NCBI GenBank assembly: GCA_002499545.1
Contig: DAME01000011.1
Span: forward strand, 83,122 to 147,121
Direction of reading: 5' to 3'
Source of the DNA: Euryarchaeota archaeon UBA88
GTDB lineage: Archaea > Thermoplasmatota > Poseidoniia > Poseidoniales > Poseidoniaceae
DNA length: 64,000 nt
Both the position numbers and the translations under genes were made by a program. Under the pieces are notes generated by a model. The model saw only the letters and a list, made by a program, of their open reading frames with translations, made no database searches and was not told the DNA's origin. Positions 47,805-57,221 of the stretch are shown one piece after another; the stretch's first letter is position 1, and each line of letters starts with the position of its first letter.

Positions 47805-48368
47805 TTCTGCAACCGAACAAAGTACTTCCATCGCCGTCCCAGCAATGCCCAATACCGTTGCTTCATCTCCATCGATGAGCCGTGCATAAGCACCCATCGG
47901 ACCTGCCAAGTCGTACCCTCCTGCTTTCCCCTTCCAGGATTCACTCAGTACGAGTTCTACCAATTGCTCATCGGTTAATTCATCAATTTCAACAACGGCG
48001 TATTCGACAAAGAATCGCCATTGTCCGTGGAGTTGCAAGGCTGTGGCCGACCAAACCTGATGACGGCGCCCTGAAAGGCGGTGCAGCATCATCGCTGCCT
48101 GAACCGAATCACTCGGTTTGCCAAGTGAGCAATTCAAATCATCAGGGTCAGCAAGCATGGTATCGCTAACGATCACCAGGTCGTGATGGTGCTGTGAAGG
48201 AACTGCATCCACCTTTCGTTTGCAAATCGCGTGGACCTGAGATTCTACGTCGCCTTGGGGTGACCGTTCGTCTACGTCCGGCAAGCCCCTGCACTCCAAA
48301 TCGACAAACAGTGGTTCCAACATCTGAGCACGGCGGCGGGATTGTGATGCTAGCCAAACTCGAACCAT
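47799..48368 (-). CDS. maf: Maf-like nucleotide pyrophosphatase
   Basis: Maf proteins hydrolyse non-canonical or pyrimidine nucleoside triphosphates and are linked to septum formation. The N-terminal LASQSRRRAQML corresponds to the usual S-x-S-P-R-R motif, with Arg in place of Pro. The nucleotide-binding DTMLADP region follows in IVSDTMLADPDD, then LGKP and AGGYDLAGP near the C-terminus, matching the family GYDIQG-type strand. From the ATG at 48368 it is 189 residues. The gene overlaps sepF at the 3' end and is divergent from the KaiC-like gene. Confidence 0.85.
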   Translation of the reverse strand: MVRVWLASQSRRRAQMLEPLFVDLECRGLPDVDERSPQGDVESQVHAICKRKVDAVPSQHHHDLVIVSDTMLADPDDLNCSLGKPSDSVQAAMMLHRLSGRRHQVWSATALQLHGQWRFFVEYAVVEIDELTDEQLVELVLSESWKGKAGGYDLAGPMGAYARLIDGDEATVLGIAGTAMEVLCSVAES

Positions 48369-48397
48369 GGGTCTCCTCGATTTCTGCTGCCGTAGGC

Positions 48398-49210
48398 ATG
48401 CCTTATTTTCTTGCATCAGCAAAAGGGAATTTCAAGAAATTCAAGGGTGAGGTTGAAGAATCGGAGTGCATACCACAGTCCGGTGCCGGCATGAGTGAAC
48501 TTGGAAGAATACCAACCCACATTGAAGGATTGGACGAAAATATGCAGGGTGGAATTCCAGAAGGCCACATCTGTATTGTCGCAGGAGCATCGGGTGCAAT
48601 GAAATCCAGTCTCACATTTTCTATGTTGTACAACGCTGTACTGTACGGAGAAACCAGTGGAATTTATGTCACCCTCGAACAGGGGAAGGATTCCCTTCGC
48701 TCCCACATGTCGAACATGGGAATGAACGTGGACGATCCTCGTGTCAGAAACAGAATCGCGATTATTGACCTTTCTGATTTGCGCGTTCAACTCGATGAGC
48801 AAGGCATGAGCAACAGGGTAGACTGGATGGGTCAACTGATTAAACAACTCACTTCATACCGCGAATCAATTGGCTTCGAACTCCTGGTATTCGACTCACT
48901 TGGAGCATTTTTCACACTCACAAAGATGGAAAACCCACGTGATGAGATTTTCAGATTATTTGAGGCTGTTCGCCGTCTTGGCCTCACGTCCTTCTTCATC
49001 TGTGAGATGACTGGAGAAGACAACAAACAATTTGGTGAATACGGTGTTGAAGACTATCTTTCCGACGGTGTAGTCCATCTGGTCATGGAACGTGCGGGTG
49101 ACGACGTTTCACGTAAACTCGGTATTGTCAAAATGCGACACACGCGACACAGGCTTGGCTACAGGCCATTCAATTGGAAAGAAGACGAGCAACGCTTCTC
49201 GATTCTCTGA
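48398..49210 (+). CDS. KaiC/RecA-superfamily ATPase with variant Walker A
   Basis: This is a single-domain KaiC-like protein. IPTHIEGLDENMQGGIPEGH is the usual entry, followed by Walker A GASGAMKSSL, where the second glycine of the normal GxGKT reads Met. The Walker B is ELLVFDSLGAFF. KMRHTRHRLGYRPF resembles the arginine-rich end of the family. The role may be regulatory or in DNA handling; none is known for this gene. Three starts are possible: 48347 (overlaps maf), 48398 and 48491 (MSELGRIP). I prefer 48398, with low certainty. The 3' end meets glmS one base away. Confidence 0.8.
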   Translation: MPYFLASAKGNFKKFKGEVEESECIPQSGAGMSELGRIPTHIEGLDENMQGGIPEGHICIVAGASGAMKSSLTFSMLYNAVLYGETSGIYVTLEQGKDSLRSHMSNMGMNVDDPRVRNRIAIIDLSDLRVQLDEQGMSNRVDWMGQLIKQLTSYRESIGFELLVFDSLGAFFTLTKMENPRDEIFRLFEAVRRLGLTSFFICEMTGEDNKQFGEYGVEDYLSDGVVHLVMERAGDDVSRKLGIVKMRHTRHRLGYRPFNWKEDEQRFSIL

Positions 49211-49211
49211 T

Positions 49212-51032
49212 TCACTCAACGGTGACCGACTTCGCTAGATTCCTTGGCCTGTCAACGTTACAGTCGAGTGCCAAGGCTGTGTGATACGCGATTAGTTGGG
49301 TGGGAATCACCGTCAGCAGTGGTGAAAGAAGCGAGTGGACACGTGGAACGGGGATACTGACGTCACCTTCAACAGCAATATCATCGCCCTGTTCGTGAAT
49401 GAGGATTATTTTGGCACCTCTCGCCCTGCATTCATGAATCGCTGAAATTGTCTTCGTTTTGACGTGGTCGTTCGGTGCGATGAATACCACCGGACTGCCT
49501 TCTTCAAGCAGAGCGATTGGACCGTGTTTCATTTCTCCGGCAGGATAAGCCAAGCAAGGAATATAGGCGATTTCCATCAATTTCAAAGCGCCTTCTTTCG
49601 CTACGGGAGCGGATATTCCACGTCCCAAAAACAGAACGCTCTTGGCCTCTTTGATCAGTTCGACGGCTTCTGAAATTGGTCCTTGATGTTCGAGATATTC
49701 CTCAATTAGGTGAGGTACTTGTTGTAATTCTTTGATGATTTCCTTGCCTTTCTCTCTGCTGATGGAACGCGAACGTCCAATCTGAAGAGCGAACATCGTG
49801 AGTGCTGCAACCATGTTTGAGAACGCTTTAGTCGAGGCAACTGCCTGTTCAGGACCAGAGTGGATGTAGACGCCTTTGCCGCATTCGCGAGCAATCGATG
49901 AACCAACAACGTTCACGACACCATAGACGCTGCCGCCCTTGAGCTGAATTTCCTTGACTGCTGAAAGCGTATCAGCGGTTTCACCAGATTGCGTGATAGC
50001 GAAATGCAGTGCGTTGGGGTTGATGACCGGGTCGTTGTGCCTGAATTCACTTGCGATATGAGCTACAGCAGGGATACGCGCCAAACCTTCAATCAAAATT
50101 TGACCAATCTCTGCTGCATTGTAAGCGGTTCCACATCCAAGTAATCGAACGTGCGGTACGCTTGATAATTTTCTCGGTTCAAGTTTGAGCCCCCCAAGTC
50201 TGCCGTTTCCATCGACACGATCGAGCCGACCGCTGATACAGTGGCGAAGCGCATCTGCTTGTTCATAGATTTCCTTGATCATAAAGTGCGGATAGTCTCC
50301 AAGTTCAGAGTCACCCCACTCCTGTTCGAGAACCGTAATGTTGGCTGCAAAATTCTTCCCTTTGAGAGTCGATAGAGACATTGAATGAGCGGTAAGGGTT
50401 GCGATTTCTCCGTCTTCAAGGAACACAACGCGCTGGGTGTGCGGCGTAAGGGCATGAGGGTCGCTGGAAACGAACATTTCGTTTTCGCCCTGCCCAATAA
50501 TCAGCGGGGAACCGTTTCGTGCACAAACGATAGAATCGTGTTCAAGAAACAGCACACAAATCCCCCACGTCCCTCGGATTTGATGAAGTGTTCGCCGCAC
50601 GGCATTTTCCGGATGGTTATCGACTGAAAGTTCACGCTCGATGATGTGAGCGAGAACCTCTGAATCTGTCTCGCTTTGAAGTTCAACACCTTGAACAGAA
50701 AGTGAAGTGCGTAACATCCGGGCATTTTCGATGATTCCGTTGTGAACGATCACCACTTTACCGTTTGCAGATTCGTGAGGGTGTGCATTGGCATCGGTGA
50801 CACCACCATGCGTTGCCCAACGAGTATGTGCAATTCCTACGTTCCCAGAAATCTCGGATGGTAGGACGGTCATGAGGTCAGCAACCTTGCCAACTTTCTT
50901 GTGAATTCCAATGGCGCCGTTTTTGACTGCGATACCTGTAGAATCATAACCCCGATATTCGAGACGCCTCAAACCATCGAGTAAAATTGTGGACGCCTGC
51001 CGAGGACCAAGGTAGCCAAATATTCCACACAT
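49212..51032 (-). CDS. glmS: Glucosamine-fructose-6-phosphate aminotransferase (isomerizing)
   Basis: GlmS makes glucosamine 6-phosphate from fructose 6-phosphate and glutamine, the entry to amino-sugar synthesis. The ATG at 51032 gives MCGIFGYLG, with Cys2 as the N-terminal glutaminase nucleophile; the longer frame would destroy this and is wrong. The glutaminase domain also shows HTRWATHGG. Two SIS domains follow (ITQSGETADTLSAVKE, FLGRGISAPVAKEGALK) and the closing DRPRNLAKSVTVE is canonical. A GAGGA ribosome-binding site overlaps the subtilase stop codon, so the two are coupled. Confidence 0.97.
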   Translation of the reverse strand: MCGIFGYLGPRQASTILLDGLRRLEYRGYDSTGIAVKNGAIGIHKKVGKVADLMTVLPSEISGNVGIAHTRWATHGGVTDANAHPHESANGKVVIVHNGIIENARMLRTSLSVQGVELQSETDSEVLAHIIERELSVDNHPENAVRRTLHQIRGTWGICVLFLEHDSIVCARNGSPLIIGQGENEMFVSSDPHALTPHTQRVVFLEDGEIATLTAHSMSLSTLKGKNFAANITVLEQEWGDSELGDYPHFMIKEIYEQADALRHCISGRLDRVDGNGRLGGLKLEPRKLSSVPHVRLLGCGTAYNAAEIGQILIEGLARIPAVAHIASEFRHNDPVINPNALHFAITQSGETADTLSAVKEIQLKGGSVYGVVNVVGSSIARECGKGVYIHSGPEQAVASTKAFSNMVAALTMFALQIGRSRSISREKGKEIIKELQQVPHLIEEYLEHQGPISEAVELIKEAKSVLFLGRGISAPVAKEGALKLMEIAYIPCLAYPAGEMKHGPIALLEEGSPVVFIAPNDHVKTKTISAIHECRARGAKIILIHEQGDDIAVEGDVSIPVPRVHSLLSPLLTVIPTQLIAYHTALALDCNVDRPRNLAKSVTVE

Positions 51033-51042
51033 ACAGGATTCC

Positions 51043-54000
51043 TCAGAAATCAACTCGGGCAGAACATATAGGGCATTGAACAGTACGTAAGGTCATGTCT
51101 TTTACGGTGAATTTCGCGTTGCACTCTGCACATGAAACATCACGTTGTGGAGGTGCGATTGCAGGCAGTGGTGGAAGACCAGGTAGACCTGGAAGAGGAG
51201 GTAGGCCTGGAAGAGGAGGCAATCCCTCAAGTGCTGGAAGTTCCTTTGCAAGTTCTTCAACCGGGACAGGATCAAGTGTTGGCGCAGGCAAAGGCGGCAA
51301 TTGAATTGAAGAAAGTGATTCAGTGATTTCTTGGATCTCACGCGCTTGCTTTCGCTTCATGCGGCGATTCAGTCGTGCATTACCTTCACCTGCTGTTGTT
51401 TTTGCTTCAAGCGACTCTGCCAAAGTTTGCTCTTCCTCTGCATCCATCACAGCAAGCGGTATATCCCTCACGACAAGGTCCTCAGCGTCTGAATCAATAG
51501 CGAGTAACGGCCCGTCATCTTCAAGCGGTTGTACAAGCAATTCCAGCCCCTCCGATTCAACTTCTGCTTCTACAGTGATCGTATCGACGCTGTGCTGGCG
51601 ACGTGAGCGTCGAACAGAAACGATAATGGCGACCAAAAACATCGCGAATCCGAACGAAACTCCGCCCAAAATGAGAGTCTTTGTCTGGTCATCACCGGGA
51701 ATCGGTGCGAGGAGTTTTTCAATTAGTGACGAAGAAGATTCACCGAGTGTTTGTTGGCTGTTTACGTCGGCCAATGTTCGCATTTTAAGGGCTCCACTTG
51801 CGGACGATAGCAGCACAATTCCATCAAATTCTAAGCCAGCATAGCCGACTAGGAATCCTTCAGCCATGATATTGGAAAGAGCTAATGATTCACCTGCGTC
51901 TCCATCGGAGAGCAAGCCGTAACGAGTCACTGGGCCGTAGGAATTGATTTCATCATACAGCACTTGAACACCATCAGATGTTGGATTTAACGAAACCGAA
52001 CTCACACCGGGTGCGGAGAGAAGTTCTGCGTCGTGCGACCAAGCATTGTCAGTGACAATGTGAGCGAGCATCGCTTCTTTTCCTCGACCTTCAATCCATG
52101 CAGCAACCAGCACATCGTCGCTACCGTTAGCAAGAATCGATAATTCCGCATTACGAGCATTGTCACCAACCGATGATTGGAATCCCCAGGCAGTCATCGA
52201 TGGGTCTCCGTGCGTGTACATCAAACCGACTCGGTCAATTCCAGTCACATCGTCACGAAGTTCTTGGTAGAGGATGTGGAGATTTTCTTGACCGAGCCCA
52301 ATCGTGAGTGAATCACCTTGTGATGGGCGTATGTCAATATCAGACACGGCAATGTTGGGTCCGTTCCACGAGGTAGGGCTGTCCGGCGTTGAGGAAGTGA
52401 GAGTGAAAATCGAAGTGATATCCTGCCATGAACCACCGGTTGAAATGTCGCGATGATAGCCTGCAAGCACCATCATACCGTCATGTTCTGACAAATCCAA
52501 GCCCCAATAAGAGCCTTCAGAAAGTTTAATCGCAGTCATTTGGTGATGGATGGGTGTCTTCACCGCAGACTTGGTGAGCGAGGTAATTGAAAGGTCGGAG
52601 AGCGTGTAGCCATCGGGACTGATTGTTTTGCGAGACCATGCTGCTTGAACCAATCCGTCTTCACGGAGGTGGGTCGCCAACTCTCCGCCCCACTTTTCTT
52701 CAAGCAATTCATCAACTTGCATGACCATCGAGGAGGTGAATGTGCGGACATGCAATTCGCCGTTACGAGTGGTGAACAGAAGACCTCCATCCTCAAGTCC
52801 AATGAATTCAATTGGGACTTCGCCTGAACTGAGCGACACGCTGATCTGTGAGCCGATGCTGGCATCATCGACGACCACCGTGAACAGATGTTCGCTGTAT
52901 TCGAGCTCGACTCCGTCACCTTCGAGCATCACTCTGTATTTGACAGGGCCAATTTCAGAACCGATGTCTGAAAACCGAGCATTGCTCGAACCTGAACTGG
53001 AATCTGAGCCTGGAACGATAAGAATGTCGTCGGTTCCGATTTCCTGCCAGGCTTCCACTCCACCGGTGTCTATCGAACGCATGAGACGCATCTTCAGCAT
53101 TGTCGCATCGGTTTGACCGAGATTATCGAGTCGTATCGTAATCTCGTATGGGGTATCGGGGAGGGGTATCTTTGGATTGGTGGTTACTGCGCCGGGCAGG
53201 AATCGAAGCATGGATTCGACCGGTCGCTCCTCAACTTCGAAACTGAAAGTGTACACGTTGTTAGAGGGATTGGGATCGCTGTGCTGGTCGTTCGGGTCGA
53301 TGGTGATGGTAACATCATGCGTACCTGCTTCTGTCGCCCACCAGTAGAGCGTGATTTGCTGACTCTCGCCCTCATCCAGTGTCGAAATTCGTGTCTCACG
53401 AGGGTAGGTTGCAGATTGACTGCCGGGTGCACTGAGTTGAACAAACACTTCATTGGCGCTCAGATCTCCGGCATTGGTTATGGCAAAGTCGACTTCCAAT
53501 ACCGTACCGGCAACTGCAGAATAGACTGGAAGGCCTTGATCCATGATTTCTACCGAGCCCTGGAACAGGAAGTCCGGCGCTGCCGGCTGATTGTCAACCG
53601 TGTATGTGCGTCGGACTTCGTCAGTCCTTACACCGCTTTCATTGACCATCCGAACCGACACTCGGTGCGAACCGTCGTCAACAGAATTTGAGTTCCAAGT
53701 GAACGACCAATCTTGAGTTCCAATTTCCAAAGGGTCCAACTGTTCGCCCAACAACCAGTCACCGGTATTGATGCGGTATTCCAGACGGTCGTGTTCGATA
53801 CCCTCTGCCGTTCCACTGAATTCAACAGTGCCTTGAAGCGCCGTTCCGATCGCTGGTCCGGCGATGGTGACTGCCATTCGGGCGAGGTTCACCCAGCGTG
53901 CATCGACCGCAGATTCATCTCCATCATCGGTGAGTGCACGGGAAAGAACTAGAACGTAGTCTTCGTCTTGACGAATCCAACTTTCTTTCACTGAGACGTC

Positions 54001-56004
54001 CAGATACCACGACGATACATCGCCACCAGCATCTGCCCAATTTTGAAGTTCACGGACCGTACCGGATTCAAGATACTGTTCAATCTTAACCTGTACTTTG
54101 GTGAATTCATCGCCGTCTTGATTGGCATCAACACTACCTGCGACCCGAACAAAATCATCCTCAATCCACCACGTTCCGTTCGATGGTTTTGACATCTCAA
54201 CATAATCTCCGGTGCCGTTTCCGGTTGGTGGTGGGGTGATGATGCCGTCGCCTGCTTCAAGGGGCGTACAGGATTTATCCAGCGCCATATCAATGGCACA
54301 CGAGGCATCGATGAGACCGAAGCCCCATTCATCGTTCCAGCGATTGGAAACGCCGGGTTCTGAAGCCGAGCCGCGCTGTTCTGAAGAATTACGGAGTATG
54401 TCCTTGACTTCTTGTGGCTCGAGCGATGGATTGGCTTGAAGCATAGTGGCAATCACCCCAGATGCAATCGGCGTCGCCATGCTCGTTCCATCTTTTGAAT
54501 CGTAGTCTGAATCGGCAAGCGGTCGAGAGGGTTGGCCAGGGAATGAAGCACCAGTTTGCGCAGTTGCGGACATGATATCTGAACCAAACGCAGTGATATC
54601 GGGTTTCAACTCATCCCATTCATCGTCATCGTTGTCCGAAATACGGGGACCAGTATTGGAATAATCAGCAACGATGTCATTGGTTCTGTTAACTGTGCCT
54701 CGGTCGGAAGCAGCGCCCACAGAGATGGCTTTGTCTGCGCTTGCAGGAGAAGGTACTCGATTGTAACCGTCGTTACCCATGGCGATTACGCAGACGATTG
54801 ACGCATTGACTGCATCGTTCACGAGGCGTGCTTCAGCTCCGCTTCCATTATCGCCTTGGTCGCCTTGGTTCAGTGGAGTTGAGGCTGAGCCAAATGACAT
54901 GGAAGCAATCTGTATTCCCCGGCTGGAGGAGTTATGCCCCCAGTCCTTGTTTTGATTGTTGATGAGCCACTGGATTCCGTTAAGTGAGGCTTGGGAATTG
55001 GTACCTCCTGAATCGGTGAGGACTTTGATATCTACGAGATATGCACCCGGTGCAGTACCCATGTGAACCCTTGATGAGTCACCCGTACCCAAAGCAGAAC
55101 CTGCAACGTGAGTGCCGTGACCGTTGCCGTCATCGGGGTCTTGGTCACCTTGCGTGCTACCTGCTGACGAGGTAGCATCGTAGCCACCAACCCATTTGTG
55201 GTCATTGTAGGAGAGCGGGTCTTCATCGGGTTCATCGTTTTCATCGTCGAAATCGTTCAGTGACGTGTGTTCATTATCAACGCCAGTATCGAGAACTGCG
55301 ATGACGATGTCTTCCCCGATGTAGTCCCTCTCGTAGGCTGTAGCAGCGTAAACGTCAGATGGACGTGAACGGCTGGCCTTTGCAGCTACATCATTGAACG
55401 GAATCATGACGTTTTGCATTTCAATGACAACAACACCGTAGGATGAATAGATGTCCATCAACGCTGATACCGGGACCTTGTCAACTGCAACTGAATCGAT
55501 GTCCGTGAGTTGCTGGAACCAAGCGCCACCGTCTTCACCGACCCATCCGTGAGCCAACAGAATCGACCGAAGTGTTTCAATTTCCCCAGCGTTCGGCTGC
55601 CAAGCATAATCAACGACAATCGCTACGGTTTTACGACCATCATGCCCTGTAACAGCAGTAGGTGAAACCGATTCCGCACCTGCTAAAACCCGTTGCAGGC
55701 GGTCGTCCATCCCGTTCCAATCCAAATCAGGACCGTAGGATTGCCACCACTGGTCTGCTTCTGCAGAAAGACGGTCACCGCGGTCGAAATCTCGAACGGG
55801 TCGAAGGCAAAGTTCGTCGCCACACATCAATGGAGGAAGTCCGTCAACGAGTATTGGTTGGTCGTACATGTCATCCAACGAGTGCTGCGATTCGAGTGGA
55901 GAGTCGTTCGCTAGAACACCCAGATCTGCGATCAAAAACACCGCAACGAGGCAGAGAGAAACCCGCCAAGATTTGTGAGACTTCTGTGAACCCAACGTAT
56001 CCAC
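51043..56004 (-). CDS. Giant membrane-anchored subtilisin-like protease with PPLP repeats and C-terminal zinc ribbon
   Basis: The 1653-residue protein starts with a signal peptide (VSLCLVAVFLIADLGVL). The S8 domain has all catalytic residues: Asp in IAVLDTGVDNEH, His in GNGHGTHVAGS and Ser in DGTSMATPIASG. CARDB-like and propeller-like regions follow. A helix (LILGGVSFGFAMFLVAIIVS) before VRRSRRQ anchors it. The cytoplasmic tail of about 190 residues holds a proline-rich array (GLPPLPGLPPLPGLPG) and ends in a zinc ribbon (CAEC and CPIC). The frame opens at GTG 56004; TTG 55995, eight bases after GGAG, is an alternative. It leads an operon with glmS. Role: extracellular protein degradation. 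Confidence 0.9.
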   Translation of the reverse strand: MDTLGSQKSHKSWRVSLCLVAVFLIADLGVLANDSPLESQHSLDDMYDQPILVDGLPPLMCGDELCLRPVRDFDRGDRLSAEADQWWQSYGPDLDWNGMDDRLQRVLAGAESVSPTAVTGHDGRKTVAIVVDYAWQPNAGEIETLRSILLAHGWVGEDGGAWFQQLTDIDSVAVDKVPVSALMDIYSSYGVVVIEMQNVMIPFNDVAAKASRSRPSDVYAATAYERDYIGEDIVIAVLDTGVDNEHTSLNDFDDENDEPDEDPLSYNDHKWVGGYDATSSAGSTQGDQDPDDGNGHGTHVAGSALGTGDSSRVHMGTAPGAYLVDIKVLTDSGGTNSQASLNGIQWLINNQNKDWGHNSSSRGIQIASMSFGSASTPLNQGDQGDNGSGAEARLVNDAVNASIVCVIAMGNDGYNRVPSPASADKAISVGAASDRGTVNRTNDIVADYSNTGPRISDNDDDEWDELKPDITAFGSDIMSATAQTGASFPGQPSRPLADSDYDSKDGTSMATPIASGVIATMLQANPSLEPQEVKDILRNSSEQRGSASEPGVSNRWNDEWGFGLIDASCAIDMALDKSCTPLEAGDGIITPPPTGNGTGDYVEMSKPSNGTWWIEDDFVRVAGSVDANQDGDEFTKVQVKIEQYLESGTVRELQNWADAGGDVSSWYLDVSVKESWIRQDEDYVLVLSRALTDDGDESAVDARWVNLARMAVTIAGPAIGTALQGTVEFSGTAEGIEHDRLEYRINTGDWLLGEQLDPLEIGTQDWSFTWNSNSVDDGSHRVSVRMVNESGVRTDEVRRTYTVDNQPAAPDFLFQGSVEIMDQGLPVYSAVAGTVLEVDFAITNAGDLSANEVFVQLSAPGSQSATYPRETRISTLDEGESQQITLYWWATEAGTHDVTITIDPNDQHSDPNPSNNVYTFSFEVEERPVESMLRFLPGAVTTNPKIPLPDTPYEITIRLDNLGQTDATMLKMRLMRSIDTGGVEAWQEIGTDDILIVPGSDSSSGSSNARFSDIGSEIGPVKYRVMLEGDGVELEYSEHLFTVVVDDASIGSQISVSLSSGEVPIEFIGLEDGGLLFTTRNGELHVRTFTSSMVMQVDELLEEKWGGELATHLREDGLVQAAWSRKTISPDGYTLSDLSITSLTKSAVKTPIHHQMTAIKLSEGSYWGLDLSEHDGMMVLAGYHRDISTGGSWQDITSIFTLTSSTPDSPTSWNGPNIAVSDIDIRPSQGDSLTIGLGQENLHILYQELRDDVTGIDRVGLMYTHGDPSMTAWGFQSSVGDNARNAELSILANGSDDVLVAAWIEGRGKEAMLAHIVTDNAWSHDAELLSAPGVSSVSLNPTSDGVQVLYDEINSYGPVTRYGLLSDGDAGESLALSNIMAEGFLVGYAGLEFDGIVLLSSASGALKMRTLADVNSQQTLGESSSSLIEKLLAPIPGDDQTKTLILGGVSFGFAMFLVAIIVSVRRSRRQHSVDTITVEAEVESEGLELLVQPLEDDGPLLAIDSDAEDLVVRDIPLAVMDAEEEQTLAESLEAKTTAGEGNARLNRRMKRKQAREIQEITESLSSIQLPPLPAPTLDPVPVEELAKELPALEGLPPLPGLPPLPGLPGLPPLPAIAPPQRDVSCAECNAKFTVKDMTLRTVQCPICSARVDF

Positions 56005-56089
56005 TCCTGTATTTGGTAAGTCCTCGTCCCTTTGAGCCTATCCTTTGATTGACCACCTACTGCCCCTTTAGGGGCATGATTGCAAAGCG

Positions 56090-57157
56090 TCAATTTGGCC
56101 AATCAAGGTGGTTTGGCTCCTTTGAACACTGCAACCGTGGACCAGTGTCCCGTTCTACTACCCCCAGCGGTGATTCGCATTCCGGGCACGAACCAGCATC
56201 GGCTAAATGCTCCATCCAAGCGAACCGGGTTTCAGGCTCATCGCTGGATGCCAGCAGACTCTTTAGCGGACTGCGCAAGTGTCGAGGTACTTCGATTCCA
56301 CGTGAGGTCCACGGGTCGACAACATCGCTCAAATCAACCATGGCCTTCTTGATCCGGTTTAATCGCATTCGCTCACCGCTGGTTGAAGCCGGACCGTCAT
56401 CGACAACACCCATCTCGTACGGCCCACCTCGGGCGATGAGAGGGAGCAAAATATAGCAAGCCAAGAAACCACCAAAGTGCGCCATGTGAGCGACTTGGCT
56501 CGGTTGGTTGAGCCCGAGCGTGGAATATGCACGGACAACTTCCATGCCAAAGTAAAACAGTGCGAGATACATAACGGGCCATTTTCGAATCAAAATCATT
56601 GGGAACGGAATCTCGTCCTTTGGCCAACCTGCAAGATAGGCGCCAAACAGTCCAAACGCCGCGCCTGAAGCACCAAGGGCAGGTGTGGAAGAGGACATGT
56701 TGAACAGCACCCATGTGAGCGAACCCCCGAGTAACCCTACTGCATAGACGACTGCAAAGCGTTTGGTACCGAGACGTTGCTCAAGAGGGACTCCAACCAG
56801 TGCTATGACCAGAATGTTTCCAAGAACGTGTGTAGCATCCCAGCGGTTGTGAAGAAATCCGGATGAGATGAACGTATGCCACCAAGAGGGTTCACTTGTC
56901 CTGCTGGGAATGAGGACATAATCCCACCATAGCCAACCACCCACCCAGTTGTTGACATTCGCAAATTCAGACACAACTTGGACAAGATATGCCAGCAACA
57001 ATCCAACAGTCAGCGAAAGTGCGAGGGAAGTTTTGTGGCGCAGAGCGTAGTATATCGGCCAAGCAATCACCAAAACCCACAGTACAAACAACACCCACTC
57101 CGATGCTCCAAACAGGGACATCACAGTAGCCATGGTCCCCCCTGACGATGCAGACAT
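56090..57157 (-). CDS. Rhomboid-family intramembrane serine protease with C-terminal zinc ribbon
   Basis: About six or seven membrane helices are visible. The catalytic Ser is in LGASGAAFGLFGAYLAG and the catalytic His in AHMAHFGGFLACY; WWHTFISSGFLHN and THVLGNILVI match the conserved L1 loop and HxxxN helix. After the last helix about 100 cytoplasmic residues follow, ending with CPECESPLG and a further Cys in LQCS, a partial zinc ribbon. The family cleaves membrane helices of other proteins. The ATG at 57157 and that at 57133 are both possible. Its substrates could include the anchored surface proteins of this window, which is inference. Confidence 0.9.
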   Translation of the reverse strand: MSASSGGTMATVMSLFGASEWVLFVLWVLVIAWPIYYALRHKTSLALSLTVGLLLAYLVQVVSEFANVNNWVGGWLWWDYVLIPSRTSEPSWWHTFISSGFLHNRWDATHVLGNILVIALVGVPLEQRLGTKRFAVVYAVGLLGGSLTWVLFNMSSSTPALGASGAAFGLFGAYLAGWPKDEIPFPMILIRKWPVMYLALFYFGMEVVRAYSTLGLNQPSQVAHMAHFGGFLACYILLPLIARGGPYEMGVVDDGPASTSGERMRLNRIKKAMVDLSDVVDPWTSRGIEVPRHLRSPLKSLLASSDEPETRFAWMEHLADAGSCPECESPLGVVERDTGPRLQCSKEPNHLDWPN

Positions 57158-57221
57158 TTGAGTTCATGGGACTTCTGTGTTGAATGCGAGGTTTGATGTC
57201 GGTTTGCAGACTCGCACGGGC

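Noticed and set aside
51095..51341. Glycine- or leucine-rich small ORFs on the plus strand
   Set aside because: They are antisense shadows of the proline-rich PPLP array of the subtilase.
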